Shown here: piece by piece, positions 54,501 through 62,361 of the stretch | Numbering within the stretch: position 1 is the stretch's first letter | Layout: each line of letters starts with the position of its first letter | Assembly: GCF_030268965.1 (NCBI RefSeq) | Contig: NZ_BSSE01000005.1 | Coordinates: 124,001-188,000, forward strand | From: Microtetraspora sp. NBRC 16547 | GTDB taxonomy: Bacteria > Actinomycetota > Actinomycetes > Streptosporangiales > Streptosporangiaceae | Length of the DNA stretch: 64,000 bases | Direction: 5' to 3' | The notes under the pieces: model-generated | Told to the model about the DNA's origin: nothing | The model's database searches: none | Seen by the model: the letters and a program-made list of their open reading frames with translations, nothing else | Translations under genes and position numbers: made by a program

Positions 54501-56549
54501 CTGCGCGAGTTGCTCGACCCCGACGTGATCGCCGAGGCCGAGCGGGAGCTGGCCCGGCTGGACCGGCCCCTCCGGGATCCGGAGGATCTGGCCGACCTGC
54601 TCCGCACCCACGGCCCGCTGCTCGCGGAGGACGTGTCGATCCGCGAGGGCGACCCCGCTTGGCTTGTCGATCTGGAGCGGGCCCGCAGGGCCATCCGGGT
54701 GCGCGTCGCGGGTGAGGAGCAGTGGGCCGCGATCGAGGACGCCTGGCGGCTGCGCGACGCCCTGGGCACACCGCTCCCCGTCGGCGTGCCCCAGGAGTTC
54801 CTCGACGCCCCGGCTCCGGCGTCCGGCCCGGCCTCCGCCTCCTCGTCGGGCGCCTCGTCCGGCTCCGGGACCAGATTCGGGGCCGGCTCAACGGCGACGC
54901 GTCCGGATCCGCTCGCCGATCTGGTCGCGCGTCACGCCCGCACGCGAGGCCCCTTCCACGCTGACACGGCCGCCGCCCGGTTCGGGATCGGCGTCGCGGT
55001 GGCCGGCGACGCGCTGCGGCGGCTCGCCGCGACCGGCCGGGTCGTGTCGGGCGAGTTCCGCCCCGGCGGCCGTGGCGAGGAATGGTGCGACGCCGGGGTG
55101 CTGCGGATGCTGCGCCGCAGGTCACTGGCGCGGCTCCGCAAGGAAGTCGAGCCGGTCCCGCCCGAGACGCTGGCCACCTTCCTGCCCGCCTGGCACGGCG
55201 TCGCTCCCGTCCGGCCCGCCCACGAGCGGGGCGCCGACAGCGGGCGGCGCGGCGGTCCGGCCCGGGCGATGGACGATCTGGTCAACGCGATCGAGCGGCT
55301 CCAGGGGGCGGCGGTGCCCGCCTCGGCTCTGGAGACGCTGATCCTGCCCGGTCGGGTGCCGGGCTACTCCCCCGCGCTGCTCGACGAGCTGACCGCGTCC
55401 GGCGACGTCATCTGGTCGGGCCAGGGTTCGCTTCCGGGCGGGGACGGCTGGGTGTCGCTCTACTTCGCCGACACGGCTCCGCTGCTGCTCCCCGAGCCCG
55501 CCCCGATCACGATGACACCGCTGCACGAGGGCGTCCTGGCCGCGTTGGGCGGCGGGGGCGCGCTCTTCTTCCGCGAGTTGTCCAACCGGGTCGCGTCCCT
55601 GGCGATCGGCGTCTCCGCTCCGGGCGACGCCGTTCCCGACGATCCGGCCCTGGCCGCCGCGCTGTGGGACCTGGTCTGGTCGGGACGGGTCACCGGTGAC
55701 ACGCTGGCGCCGCTCCGGTCGGCGCTCGGCTCCGGGCGGCCCGCGCACCGGCCCCCGGCGAACCGGTCGCTCCGGCGTCGCCGGGCGGTCCTGCCGACAC
55801 GTTCCGGCCCGCCCACGGTCAGCGGCCGGTGGTGGCTTCTCCCCGACCCCGCCGACGACGGCACGCAGCGCGCGCACGCCCAGGCCGAGGTCCTGCTCGA
55901 ACGGCACGGCGTGCTGACCAGGGGCGGGGTCGGCGCGGAACGGCTGCCCGGCGGGTTCTCCGCCGTCTACCAAGTGCTGCGAGCGTTCGAAGAGAGCGGC
56001 CGATGCCGCCGGGGTTACTTCGTGGAAGGGCTCGGCGGCGCGCAGTTCGCGCTGCCCGGAGCCGTCGACCGGATGCGGGCCATGTCGCCGACGGGATCTC
56101 CCGCGCCCTCTGCCGAACCGCCTGAGGATCTGTGGACGACTCCGCCGCCGCGCGCGCCCCGGCGCGTGGTCGTGCTCGCCGCCGCGGATCCGGCCAACCC
56201 GTACGGCGCGGCCCTGCCCTGGCCCGACCGGCCCGGGGAGGTCACCCACAAACCGGGCCGCAAGGCGGGCGCGCTGGTGGTCCTGGTCGAGGGACGGCTC
56301 GTCCTCTACGTGGAGCGGGGCGGCAAGACGCTGCTTTCCTTCGGCGCCGGAAGCGGCGGCGGTGACGATGCCGGGGAGGATCTCCAACCCGCGGTCGACG
56401 CGCTGGCCCTGGCGGTGCGGGAAGGGGCGCTGGGGAAGCTGACGGTCGAGCGTGCCGACGGCGCCTCGATCATCGACTCCCCCCTGGCCGCGACTCTGGA
56501 GGCCGCCGGGTTCCACCCAACACCGAAGGGCCTGCGGATTCGGGCCTGA
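51540..56549 (+). CDS. lhr: Lhr-like ATP-dependent helicase
   Basis: Up to 1,669 residues, the large actinobacterial Lhr (single-strand DNA-dependent 3'-5' helicase, linked to repair). Motif I is VVAPTGSGKTLAAFLWSLDR (near 45), motif II DEVHAVAATKRGAH (near 218), motif III LSATVRP (near 255), and motifs V-VI SLELGIDMGSVDLVACVESP and GLQRIGRAGHQ (near 465). The winged-helix and Lhr-core domains follow, then the long C-terminal half. Low-complexity insertions occur between motifs I and Ia (about 78-125, GGRGEEAAAETEP...) and near 360-385. The start is uncertain (ATG 51540, GTG 51555 or 51561). The last 63 bases have a diverged duplicate at 62588, and use less GC-biased codons than the rest. Confidence 0.94.
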   Translation: MHYGQVSVLNYFSPVTRQWFTGAFAAPTAAQEGAWSSIARGDNTLVVAPTGSGKTLAAFLWSLDRLATEHARERLAGPPGGRGEEAAAETEPRAGSEAAATGGERPGGRGAGGARASRARAPERLCRVVYVSPLKALAVDVERNLRAPLTGIKQTAHRLGIPAPEISVAIRSGDTSADDRRRFAARPSDILITTPESLFLILTSQAREALRGVETVIVDEVHAVAATKRGAHLALTLERLDALLPRPAQRIGLSATVRPVSEVAAFLGGSRPATVVQPPSEKVIEVDVVVPVEDMTELAPPPPGMDGEPAEHRRSIWPHVEEHLLDLIEAHRSTIIFANSRRLSERLCTRLNELADERASTDPAAAANQAAAASPAAATPPGDRPRGSLGTPAEMMAQAGASRGALAEVVRAHHGSVSKEERSQIEEALKSGRLPAVVATSSLELGIDMGSVDLVACVESPPSVASGLQRIGRAGHQVGAVSRGVIFPKYRGDLVQTAVVAERMRSGQIEELHYPRNPLDVLAQHIVAMTALDEWTVDSLEDLVRRAAPYATLPRGALEATLDMLAGRYPSEEFAELRPRIVWDRVTGTLRGRPGAQRLAVTNGGTIPDRGLFGVFLVGERASRVGELDEEMVYESRVGDVFVLGATSWRIEDITADRVLVSPAPGQPGKLPFWHGDAPGRPAELGRAIGAFVRELSGAGLPSDAGLPSDAGRTSGKDRPSPQEASAAARVREAGLDEFATGNLLAYLGEQRAATGYVPDDRTLLVERFHDELGDWRVVIHSPYGARVHAPWALAIGRRLRERYGVDVQAIHSDDGIVLRIPDTLDEPPADVAAFDADEIEQIVTEELGGSALFAARFRECAGRSLLLPRRTPGRRTPLWQQRQRAAHLLGVASRYAGFPVVLETMRECLQDVFDVPGLVQLMRDIAARRIRLVEVETAQASPFAASLLFNYVGAFMYEGDAPLAERRAQALALDTALLAELLGQADLRELLDPDVIAEAERELARLDRPLRDPEDLADLLRTHGPLLAEDVSIREGDPAWLVDLERARRAIRVRVAGEEQWAAIEDAWRLRDALGTPLPVGVPQEFLDAPAPASGPASASSSGASSGSGTRFGAGSTATRPDPLADLVARHARTRGPFHADTAAARFGIGVAVAGDALRRLAATGRVVSGEFRPGGRGEEWCDAGVLRMLRRRSLARLRKEVEPVPPETLATFLPAWHGVAPVRPAHERGADSGRRGGPARAMDDLVNAIERLQGAAVPASALETLILPGRVPGYSPALLDELTASGDVIWSGQGSLPGGDGWVSLYFADTAPLLLPEPAPITMTPLHEGVLAALGGGGALFFRELSNRVASLAIGVSAPGDAVPDDPALAAALWDLVWSGRVTGDTLAPLRSALGSGRPAHRPPANRSLRRRRAVLPTRSGPPTVSGRWWLLPDPADDGTQRAHAQAEVLLERHGVLTRGGVGAERLPGGFSAVYQVLRAFEESGRCRRGYFVEGLGGAQFALPGAVDRMRAMSPTGSPAPSAEPPEDLWTTPPPRAPRRVVVLAAADPANPYGAALPWPDRPGEVTHKPGRKAGALVVLVEGRLVLYVERGGKTLLSFGAGSGGGDDAGEDLQPAVDALALAVREGALGKLTVERADGASIIDSPLAATLEAAGFHPTPKGLRIRA
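56487..56549 (+). repeat. Left copy of the lhr 3'-end repeat (attachment-site-like)
   Basis: The final 63 bases of lhr, including its stop, match 62588-62650 at 54 of 63 positions with no gaps. Exact blocks include GCCGGGTTCCACCC and CCGAAGGGCCTGCG. All but two differences are synonymous. Four of 20 sense codons here end in A or T (ACT, CCA, ACA, ATT) against one in the distant copy. Confidence 0.85.
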
Positions 56550-56589
56550 GCAGCCGTTCCTGAACAACCGGGCCTGAACAACCGCGCCC

Positions 56590-56851
56590 GAACAACCTGG
56601 CGGCCCGGGTCGCCCGCAGCGCCGCGGTTCCCCCGGCGACGAAGCCGGAGGCCCACGCGATGCCGGACGGGTGCAGGGCGGTGAGGGATGATCGGCAGGG
56701 TCGCCAGGTGCTTGTTCAGGTCGACGTCGGCCAGGTGGCGCGTGTACTGCACCTCGCCGCTGTCTCCGCAGGTGCAGCGCATCCGGTAGGTCTTGCCGAT
56801 CTCGTCGAGTCCGCGCTTGATGACCGGCCGGTGCCGGACCGGGGCGCTCAC
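56590..56851 (-). pseudogene. Frameshifted remnant of a small element-borne gene
   Basis: GTG at 56851, overlapping the previous stop (GTGA), opens VSAPVRHRPVIKRGLDEIGK and TYRMRCTCGDSGEVQYTRHL as far as residue ~57 (about 56680). Coding character then moves to another frame, TALHPSGIAWASGFVAGGTA, up to about 56590. The pair of cysteines (CTC) and hydrophobic end suggest a small zinc-ribbon/membrane protein of the kind found in actinomycete integrative elements. Family not recognised. Confidence 0.5.
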
Positions 56852-56979
56852 GCCACACCGCCCAGAGCCTTCTTGACCTTGGTGGCGATGTCGGCGCCGA
56901 CGCCGAGCGCCGCACGGATCTTCTGGATGCCCGGGTCTGCGGGCAGCTCTCCCGCCGCGATCAGCTCGCGCACCTTGCA
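56848..56979 (-). pseudogene. C-terminal fragment of an HTH-like element protein
   Basis: A 44-codon fragment reading KVRELIAAGELPADPGIQKI then RAALGVGADIATKVKKALGG with a natural stop. The helix-turn-helix-like end resembles the C-terminus of DUF2637/Spd-type proteins of actinomycete integrative elements. The upstream part is missing; at about 56980-57015 the sequence turns into the serine hydrolase fragment in another frame. Confidence 0.5.
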
Positions 56980-57014
56980 ACTTGAAGTCCTGTATCGCTT
57001 CCCCCCTGCCCATT

Positions 57015-57200
57015 GACCTCACCGATGAGCGCGGCGTAGAAGCGGGCCAGGGCGCGAGCGGTGCAGATGCCGTTGATCGAGGGCATCTCGGCGGCCTGCT
57101 CGGCGGGGTCGTCGTGGTTCAGCAGCGGCGTCACGACGGTCATCGATCGCATGGTCAGCGACGTGGGATCGGCATAGGCTCTCATCATCTCGCGCGGGTT
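57015..57200 (-). pseudogene. Internal fragment of a serine hydrolase (beta-lactamase family, esterase type)
   Basis: About 62 codons (NPREMMRAYADPTSLTMRSM; EMPSINGICTARALARFYAA, then LIGEV) match the C-terminal half of EstB-like class C beta-lactamase-fold hydrolases. Both ends are lost: the catalytic SxxK half is missing, cut where the oppositely oriented TetR fragment begins at ~57196, and the end runs into the HTH-like fragment. Confidence 0.7.
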
Positions 57201-57510
57201 CGGCGTCAAGGACGCGAGCCTGTACTCCCACGTCAAGAACCTGCAGGAACTGAGGACCAGGGTGGCGGTACTCGCCTTGGCGGAAATCGCCGACAGGGTC
57301 GGCCGCCGCCTGGTCGGACGCGCGGGCTACGAGCTGTCAGAGCCCGACCATACGGATGCGGTACGGCTGCTGCACAGCACCTTCTACGGCTATGTGCGCC
57401 TGGAAGCGGTGGGCGGGTTCCGGCATCGCCCACTCGAGGCAGACGCCTCATGGTCCAGAACTCTGAACGCCCTCGATGTCGTCCTCAGAAACTGGCCGCC
57501 GGCTACGTGA
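57193..57510 (+). pseudogene. 5'-truncated TetR regulator with WHG-type C-terminal domain
   Basis: The frame starts inside the HTH (FGVKDASLYSHVKNLQELRT) and continues through a full ligand domain (AVRLLHSTFYGYVRLEAVGG; LNALDVVLRNWPPAT) to a natural stop. About 30 N-terminal residues, including a start codon and the first HTH helices, are missing. A GTG at 57262 could give a truncated protein without DNA-binding ability. The break coincides with the end of the hydrolase fragment, so a single rearrangement explains both. Confidence 0.75.
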
Positions 57511-57549
57511 TTCGTCTATGGTGCCAGGCGCCACCACCAACCGACAGGC

Positions 57550-58299
57550 TCACCCGTCCGGCTGGTGCGCGCGCCTGGCGATCAGCGCCTCGATGCCGTC
57601 GAGCAGGAGGTCGAGGCCGAACCGGAAGTCGCCGTCCTCGATCCAGCCTTCGGATTCCCTGAGCATCCCGGAGCCCATCATGGCCGACAGTGCCGGGTAC
57701 GTCTGGGGGTCGAGCACCTCGGCGAGCACCTCGCCGTAGGCGGCGGCCCCGGCGATCCCCGCTGCGGCAAGTTCCCGGCCGCCCGTGTTCATCGCGTGTA
57801 CGAGCGTGGCATCGGTCAGCGCGTAGCCAGCGAGCGCGGTGGCGGCATTGAATTTCTCGCCGTCGTCGAGCGTGGTGTCGCCGAGCGCGTCCAGGGCACG
57901 GTCGAGCCAGTACAGCCGCCGCGGACCCATGGACGGGGTGAGGCCCTGGCCGGACAACAGCCACGGGCGCGACAACAGGAAGTCGCGGTTGGCCCGGGTC
58001 CACGCGGCGAGGTAGTCACGCCAGGACAGGTTCCCGCGCTCGGGCGGCGGGGGGACGGCGCTGTCGGCCATGACGGTCAGCAGTTCGTCCTTGCTGCCGA
58101 CGTACCTGTAAAGCGCCATCGGCGCGACGCCCACCTGGGCGGCGACACTGCTCATCGAGACCCCGGCCAGCCCTTCGGTGTCGGCGATGTCGATGGCGGC
58201 CGCGACGATCGTCGCCAGGTCCAGGCGCGGCCGCGGCCCCCGACGCGACGCGGGTTCGCGCCCCCACATCCGCGCCACGACGGGCGGCAACTCTGCCAT
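57550..58299 (-). CDS. TetR/AcrR family regulator
   Basis: An intact 249-residue repressor with HTH LDLATIVAAAIDIADTEGLA then AGVSMSSVAAQVGVAPMALY and YRYVGSKDELLTVMADSAV, and a TetR_C-type ligand domain (WRDYLAAWTRANRDFLLSRP; GPRRLYWLDRALDALG; YALTDATLVHAMNTGG). The ATG at 58299 has a GAGAGAGG ribosome site. A 19-base near-palindrome lies 52 bases upstream. The divergent GNAT gene is a candidate target. Confidence 0.92.
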   Translation of the reverse strand: MAELPPVVARMWGREPASRRGPRPRLDLATIVAAAIDIADTEGLAGVSMSSVAAQVGVAPMALYRYVGSKDELLTVMADSAVPPPPERGNLSWRDYLAAWTRANRDFLLSRPWLLSGQGLTPSMGPRRLYWLDRALDALGDTTLDDGEKFNAATALAGYALTDATLVHAMNTGGRELAAAGIAGAAAYGEVLAEVLDPQTYPALSAMMGSGMLRESEGWIEDGDFRFGLDLLLDGIEALIARRAHQPDG

Positions 58300-58350
58300 C
58301 GGACCTCTCTCCCCTGTCCAAGAACTGTGTACGTGATATAGCTTTCAATA

Positions 58351-58369
58351 CTGTGTATGCCATACAGAG
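58351..58369. promoter_or_regulatory. Probable TetR operator
   Basis: CTGTGTATGCCATACAGAG is palindromic at 16 of 19 positions and lies between the TetR and GNAT genes, next to a TATAT-containing -10-like element for TetR. Size and symmetry suit a TetR dimer. Confidence 0.65.
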
Positions 58370-58504
58370 TACGAAATACGCGGTTAGTGAGGCCCCGATC
58401 CACGCCCATTGCCTCGCCGATCACCTCGGTGCCGTCCAGGCGGCGTGCTTCTGGGCGGCCGTTGAGAAACGAACCGGCGCATGGCCGGGAGCGCGTCTGT
58501 CGTG

Positions 58505-59143
58505 ATGGAGATCCGTACCTTCGCCGACACCGACCGCACTGAGCTACGCGAGCTGTTCAGCCGCGTCGGCGAGGGCGCTCCGACCGCTTCTCTGTGGGGA
58601 CACGAGGAGTCCGAAGCGGCCATGTACCTGGCCCCGTACATGGACCTGGAACCCGACTCGCTCTTCGTCGCCGTGATAGATGGAGCTTTGGCCGGCTACC
58701 TGACGGAGTGCCTCGACAGCTCAACGTTTCCCAGCGAGAGCGAGCGCATGGAGAAGGCCATCAGGAAATACCGGCTGGTCTTCCGGCCCAAGCCCGCGGC
58801 CTTCTTCGCTCGCAGCATGGTCGACATCGCGTGGGCCACGATCCGGCGCGAGTCCACCGCAGGAGACTTCGACGATGCCCGGTGGCCGGCGCACCTGCAC
58901 ATCAACGTCGCGCCCCCGGCTCGGGGAACCGGTGCCGCCGACGAACTGATGAACCGATGGTTCGATCGGCTCAGAGAATCCGGATCCCCCGGATGCCACC
59001 TGCAGACCTTGGTCGAGAACACCCGCGCGGTACGGTTCTTCGAGCGCATGGGCTTCGCCAGGCATGGTCCGACGCCGCTAGTCCCCGGCCTCAGGCACGG
59101 CGGCCGGCGACTGCACCAGCAGACGATGGTCTGGAGTCCATGA
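58505..59143 (+). CDS. GNAT family N-acetyltransferase
   Basis: A 212-residue acetyltransferase. The acetyl-CoA motif PPARGTGAADELMNRWFDRL (near 145) with RGTGAA, the strand HLHINVAPPARG and the C-terminal VENTRAVRFFERMGFARHGP are typical. The middle carries an extra helical segment (PSESERMEKAIRKYRLVFRP), giving a larger-than-usual protein. ATG at 58505 begins MEIRTFADTDRTEL; an ATG at 58481 is also in frame. Substrate unknown; antibiotic, toxin or polyamine acetylation are options. Confidence 0.85.
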   Translation: MEIRTFADTDRTELRELFSRVGEGAPTASLWGHEESEAAMYLAPYMDLEPDSLFVAVIDGALAGYLTECLDSSTFPSESERMEKAIRKYRLVFRPKPAAFFARSMVDIAWATIRRESTAGDFDDARWPAHLHINVAPPARGTGAADELMNRWFDRLRESGSPGCHLQTLVENTRAVRFFERMGFARHGPTPLVPGLRHGGRRLHQQTMVWSP

Positions 59144-59276
59144 CCGACTCCACATCTCTCGTCCACGCACCCACAGTCACGGCTCCCGCTCCTTTCCGGG
59201 GCGGAGACCTCGCTATAGACGATTGAGTCCAAGGGATCGCCTGCGGAAATAGAGCGAGGGCGTTCAAGATCCGTTT

Positions 59277-59339
59277 GTGACGACAGAACTGAACACCCTC
59301 GCAACCGCACTGTACGTGAATCCTGCAGTGGAATCATGA
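59277..59339 (+). pseudogene. IS982-like transposase N-terminal remnant
   Basis: GTG at 59277 reads VTTELNTLATALYV, which I recognise as the start of actinomycete IS982-type transposases, and then diverges into NPAVES and a stop. Only about 14 codons of homology remain; no inverted repeat pair is seen. The rest of the 271-base gap between GNAT and the membrane-protein gene has no other feature. Confidence 0.5.
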
Positions 59340-59414
59340 TCATCGATCAGAGCGATCCACTGGCCAGCCCTCGAGGCCGCCATGACGCCCAGTATGGCCG
59401 CGTGGCTGGCCGAG

Positions 59415-60050
59415 TCAGGCCCGCGTGGCCACGGGGGCCCCAGCGGTCGTCTCCAGCACGAGCAGCCGTGCGGACAACGGGACCAACGCGACACCCATCA
59501 GAGCGAACATCATGATCCCGGACACGGCGTCGGGCGCCACGAAGTCGGCTGCCAGTGCCGCCACCAGCGTCACTGCCGCCCACCGCGGTGCCAGCCGCGT
59601 CCGCCAGAGGGCGACGACGAGGATGAGGGTGCCCACGACGGTCGCCAGCAGCACCGGGACGATGAGCACGGCGAAGGGCGGTGCCGCAAACATCGCCGCG
59701 GCGATCTCGGCCGCACCTGCCCGGTCCGGATGGTGGGCGAGCGGGTACTGGGCCATCACGTAGGCGACGGGACCGATGTGGAGCGCCCACCCCAGCGCCG
59801 TGAGGACCGTCGCGGCGACGCCGAGCCGCGAGCCCTGGGCACGGAAGGGCCCGGTGAGCCCGAACAGGCCACCGGCGAAGCACAGGAACGAGATGACGAG
59901 CAGCACGTTCGCACCCATCCAGCGGGCGGGCTGCGCCTCGATCAGGGCGAGTTGGGCGGCGGCGTCGGCGGACGCCGGCAGGAGGATCGTGCCGGCCAGG
60001 CCGGTGACGGCGGCGGTGAGCAGTGCGACGGCGGTGCTTCGGCGTGACAT
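59415..60050 (-). CDS. Six-helix integral membrane protein
   Basis: A 211-residue protein with about six transmembrane segments (ALLTAAVTGLAGTILLPASA; ANVLLVISFLCFAGGLFGLT; FAVLIVPVLLATVVGTLILV; FALMGVALVPLSARLLVLE). DUF4386-like organisation is possible, not certain. Divergent from the two-component system across a perfect 13-base inverted repeat, so it may be a target or accessory of that system, as in sensor-adjacent permease genes. Confidence 0.7.
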   Translation of the reverse strand: MSRRSTAVALLTAAVTGLAGTILLPASADAAAQLALIEAQPARWMGANVLLVISFLCFAGGLFGLTGPFRAQGSRLGVAATVLTALGWALHIGPVAYVMAQYPLAHHPDRAGAAEIAAAMFAAPPFAVLIVPVLLATVVGTLILVVALWRTRLAPRWAAVTLVAALAADFVAPDAVSGIMMFALMGVALVPLSARLLVLETTAGAPVATRA

Positions 60051-60128
60051 GTGGACCTCCGGGGGAGCACTGGTTGGTGCCGCCGACCCTAGGGACGGCC
60101 GGCGCCAGAATCGTCGGAGGTCACGCCG

Positions 60129-60158
60129 AGCCGCATACGAGCCTGCTCGTATGCGGCT
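60129..60158. promoter_or_regulatory. Perfect 13-base inverted repeat between divergent membrane-protein and kinase genes
   Basis: AGCCGCATACGAG-CCTG-CTCGTATGCGGCT. The arms match exactly with a 4-base centre. It lies 78 bases from the membrane-protein start and 51 bases before the kinase start, well placed as an operator of the NarL-type response regulator. Confidence 0.8.
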
Positions 60159-60209
60159 ACCTCCCCGGGTCGATGCCGCACGGGGCAGCGCGCCGTTATG
60201 GTTCGTGCC

Positions 60210-61394
60210 ATGACCGACGACGGCGCCGACGCCCTGGCGCAGTGGCTGAGGGCCCGGCCGCGGCTCGTGGACTTCACGGTGGCCGCCGTCCTCGTCGCGC
60301 TCGGTGCCGGGCAGGTGATGGCCGGGGACGGCGCCGCGACGGCGCTGATCGTCTCGGTCGCCATGACGGCGCCTGTCGCGTGGCGGCGCCGACGGCCCCT
60401 GCTGGCCGTCCTGATCGGGTGGTCGGCCCTCTTCGTCGGGGAGGGCCTGGGCGCGGACATCACGAGCCAGGGCTACGCGGCCGTGATCGCGCTCATACTC
60501 ACCGTCTACTCGGTCGCCGCCTACGCCCCGCTCCGCCGCGCGCTCGTCGGCCTGGTCGCGGCGCTGGCCCTGGTCTGGGGCGCGATCCCGTTCGCCGCGT
60601 CACAGACAGTGGCCGACTTCGCGTTCACCGGGCTGATCACGCTCGCGCCCTGGCTCGCGGGCCGCACCATCCGGGACCGACAGCTGCGCATCACCGAGCT
60701 GCGACGCCTGGCCCGCGAGCTGGAGCACGAGCGGGAGGAACGGGCCCGTGAGGCGAGGGATGCAGAGCGCTCCCGCATCGCCCGGGAGATGCACGACGTG
60801 CTTGCACACACTGTCAGCGTGGTGGTGGTCCAGCTCGGCGCGATCGAGCGCATCATGGAGTCCGATCCGGGCACGGCCCGCTCAGTGGTCGCCTCGGTGC
60901 GCGCCACCGCGAAGTCCGCGCTCGGCGAGCTGCGGTTCCTGCTAGGCCTCGATGGCGTTCCCGCGGCCGGGCCTCGTCCTTCCCTGGCCCGGCTCGGCGA
61001 CCTTGTCGACGACATGCGTGCCGCCGGCGTGCCGGTTGAGCTGACGGTCAGAGGTTCGGTCGGCGGGCTGTCGTCGGCGGTCGACCTGGCCGCCTACCGG
61101 ATCGTTCAGGAGTCCCTCACGAACGTCATGCGCCACGCCACGGGCGCACCCACCCGTGCCCTCGTGGTAGTGGATGAGGATGCCGTGCGTCTCACGGTCG
61201 AGGACGACGGCGCTACCCGGCCCGCGTCGCGGGTACACCCGCCCGGGGCGCCCGAGCGGGCCGGTTACGGCCTGATCGGGATGGCGGAGCGGGCCCGGCT
61301 GTGCGGGGGCGACCTTGAGGCCGGGCCCCGGCCGGGCGGAGGCTTCCGCGTTCAGGCGTGGCTGCCCCTGGTACGGGCCGTGAGCGTGGCATGA
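60210..61394 (+). CDS. Two-component sensor histidine kinase (HisKA_3 family)
   Basis: A 394-residue NarL-partner kinase. It has four to five N-terminal transmembrane segments with almost no extracellular loop, so it may sense the membrane, then a coiled linker, the H-box RSRIAREMHDVLAHTVSVVV (His near 192), and an ATPase domain with QESLTNVMRHATG (N box) and GYGLIGMAERARLCGG (G box). The ATG at 60210 is chosen; one at 60198 is four codons earlier. Overlaps the response regulator by four bases. Confidence 0.92.
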   Translation: MTDDGADALAQWLRARPRLVDFTVAAVLVALGAGQVMAGDGAATALIVSVAMTAPVAWRRRRPLLAVLIGWSALFVGEGLGADITSQGYAAVIALILTVYSVAAYAPLRRALVGLVAALALVWGAIPFAASQTVADFAFTGLITLAPWLAGRTIRDRQLRITELRRLARELEHEREERAREARDAERSRIAREMHDVLAHTVSVVVVQLGAIERIMESDPGTARSVVASVRATAKSALGELRFLLGLDGVPAAGPRPSLARLGDLVDDMRAAGVPVELTVRGSVGGLSSAVDLAAYRIVQESLTNVMRHATGAPTRALVVVDEDAVRLTVEDDGATRPASRVHPPGAPERAGYGLIGMAERARLCGGDLEAGPRPGGGFRVQAWLPLVRAVSVA

Positions 61395-62050
61395 TCCGGA
61401 TCCTGCTGGCCGACGACCAGTCGCTCGTGCGTGCCGGGTTCCGGCTCATTCTCGAGGCCGAGGAAGATCTCGAGGTCGTGGGCGAGACCGCCGACGGGCG
61501 GCAGGCGGTCGCCGCCGCCCGCGAGCTCCGACCGGACCTCGTGCTCATGGACATCCGGATGCCTGTGCTCGACGGGATCGGCGCGACGCGTGAGCTGGCA
61601 AGGGCCAGCGCCACGGCCAAGGTCCTGGTACTCACCACCTTCGACGACGATGCCCTCGTCCACGACGCGCTGCGCGCCGGCGCGAGCGGGTTTCTTCTCA
61701 AGGACGTGGACCCTCCCGACCTCGTCCAGGCCTGCCGGACCGTCGTCCGTGATGAGGCGCTGCTCGCGCCGGCCATCACCCGGAGGCTCATTGAACGGTT
61801 CCTCGCCACCCCGCCGCCGGGCCGCCCGCCGGCTGCGTTCTCCATGCTGACGGCGCGCGAGCTCGAGGTGTTCACGCTGATGGCTCGGGGTCTGAACAAC
61901 CAGGAGGTCGCCAACCGGCTGGTGATCTCCGCCACGACCGTCCGGACGCATATCACCCGCATACTCGCCAAGCTCGGCCTGCGTGACCGGGTGCACGCCG
62001 TAGTCCTCGGCTATGAGTCCGGGCTGGTTCGTCCCGGCGAGGATGCCTGA
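61391..62050 (+). CDS. NarL/LuxR family response regulator
   Basis: A 219-residue regulator with receiver domain (IRILLADDQSLVRAGFRLIL; phospho-acceptor Asp in LVLMDIRMP near 54; VLVLTTFDDDALVHDALRAG; GFLLKDVDPPDLVQACR) and LuxR-type HTH (SMLTARELEVFTLMARGLNN, then QEVANRLVISATTVRTHITR). It is translationally coupled to the kinase (ATGA overlap). The 13-base inverted repeat upstream of the kinase is a likely binding site. Its 3' end abuts the element debris. Confidence 0.94.
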   Translation: MIRILLADDQSLVRAGFRLILEAEEDLEVVGETADGRQAVAAARELRPDLVLMDIRMPVLDGIGATRELARASATAKVLVLTTFDDDALVHDALRAGASGFLLKDVDPPDLVQACRTVVRDEALLAPAITRRLIERFLATPPPGRPPAAFSMLTARELEVFTLMARGLNNQEVANRLVISATTVRTHITRILAKLGLRDRVHAVVLGYESGLVRPGEDA

Positions 62051-62361
62051 GCAGATCCAGGTCGGCAGCCACACGTGCAGTTGCCAGCCCTCGTAGGAGA
62101 TGGTCTGGCCGGTCCACACCGGCCAGAAGAACACCGCCGCCGCGACAGCAAGTCCCACGACGACCCCCACAGCACCCACGCCGCCGGGTTGAGGCGGGTG
62201 TCGCCGTCGTCGCTAACGAACAGCGCCAGGGGCAACTCCGGAGGCACCTCGGCTTGACCGCATGGGGTGCCGTCCGCGTGCTCGCAGCCCCTACAGGCCC
62301 AGACCTGCTGCCGGTTGAACGTGATCTTTCTGACGGGCTTCCTGGTGCACCCGTGAAGCAC
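62051..62361 (-). pseudogene. Frameshifted, truncated small membrane protein of the element
   Basis: GTG at 62361 begins VLHGCTRKPVRKITFNRQQV and WACRGCEHADGTPCGQAEVP, a four-cysteine segment, to ...RLNPAAWV. Near 62175 coding shifts frame into VGVVVGLAVAAAVFFWPVWT, GQTISYEGWQLHVWLPTW and ICSGIL. The joined product looks like the small zinc-ribbon plus one transmembrane protein seen in actinomycete integrative elements. Its C-terminus is lost at the response regulator boundary. Confidence 0.6.
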
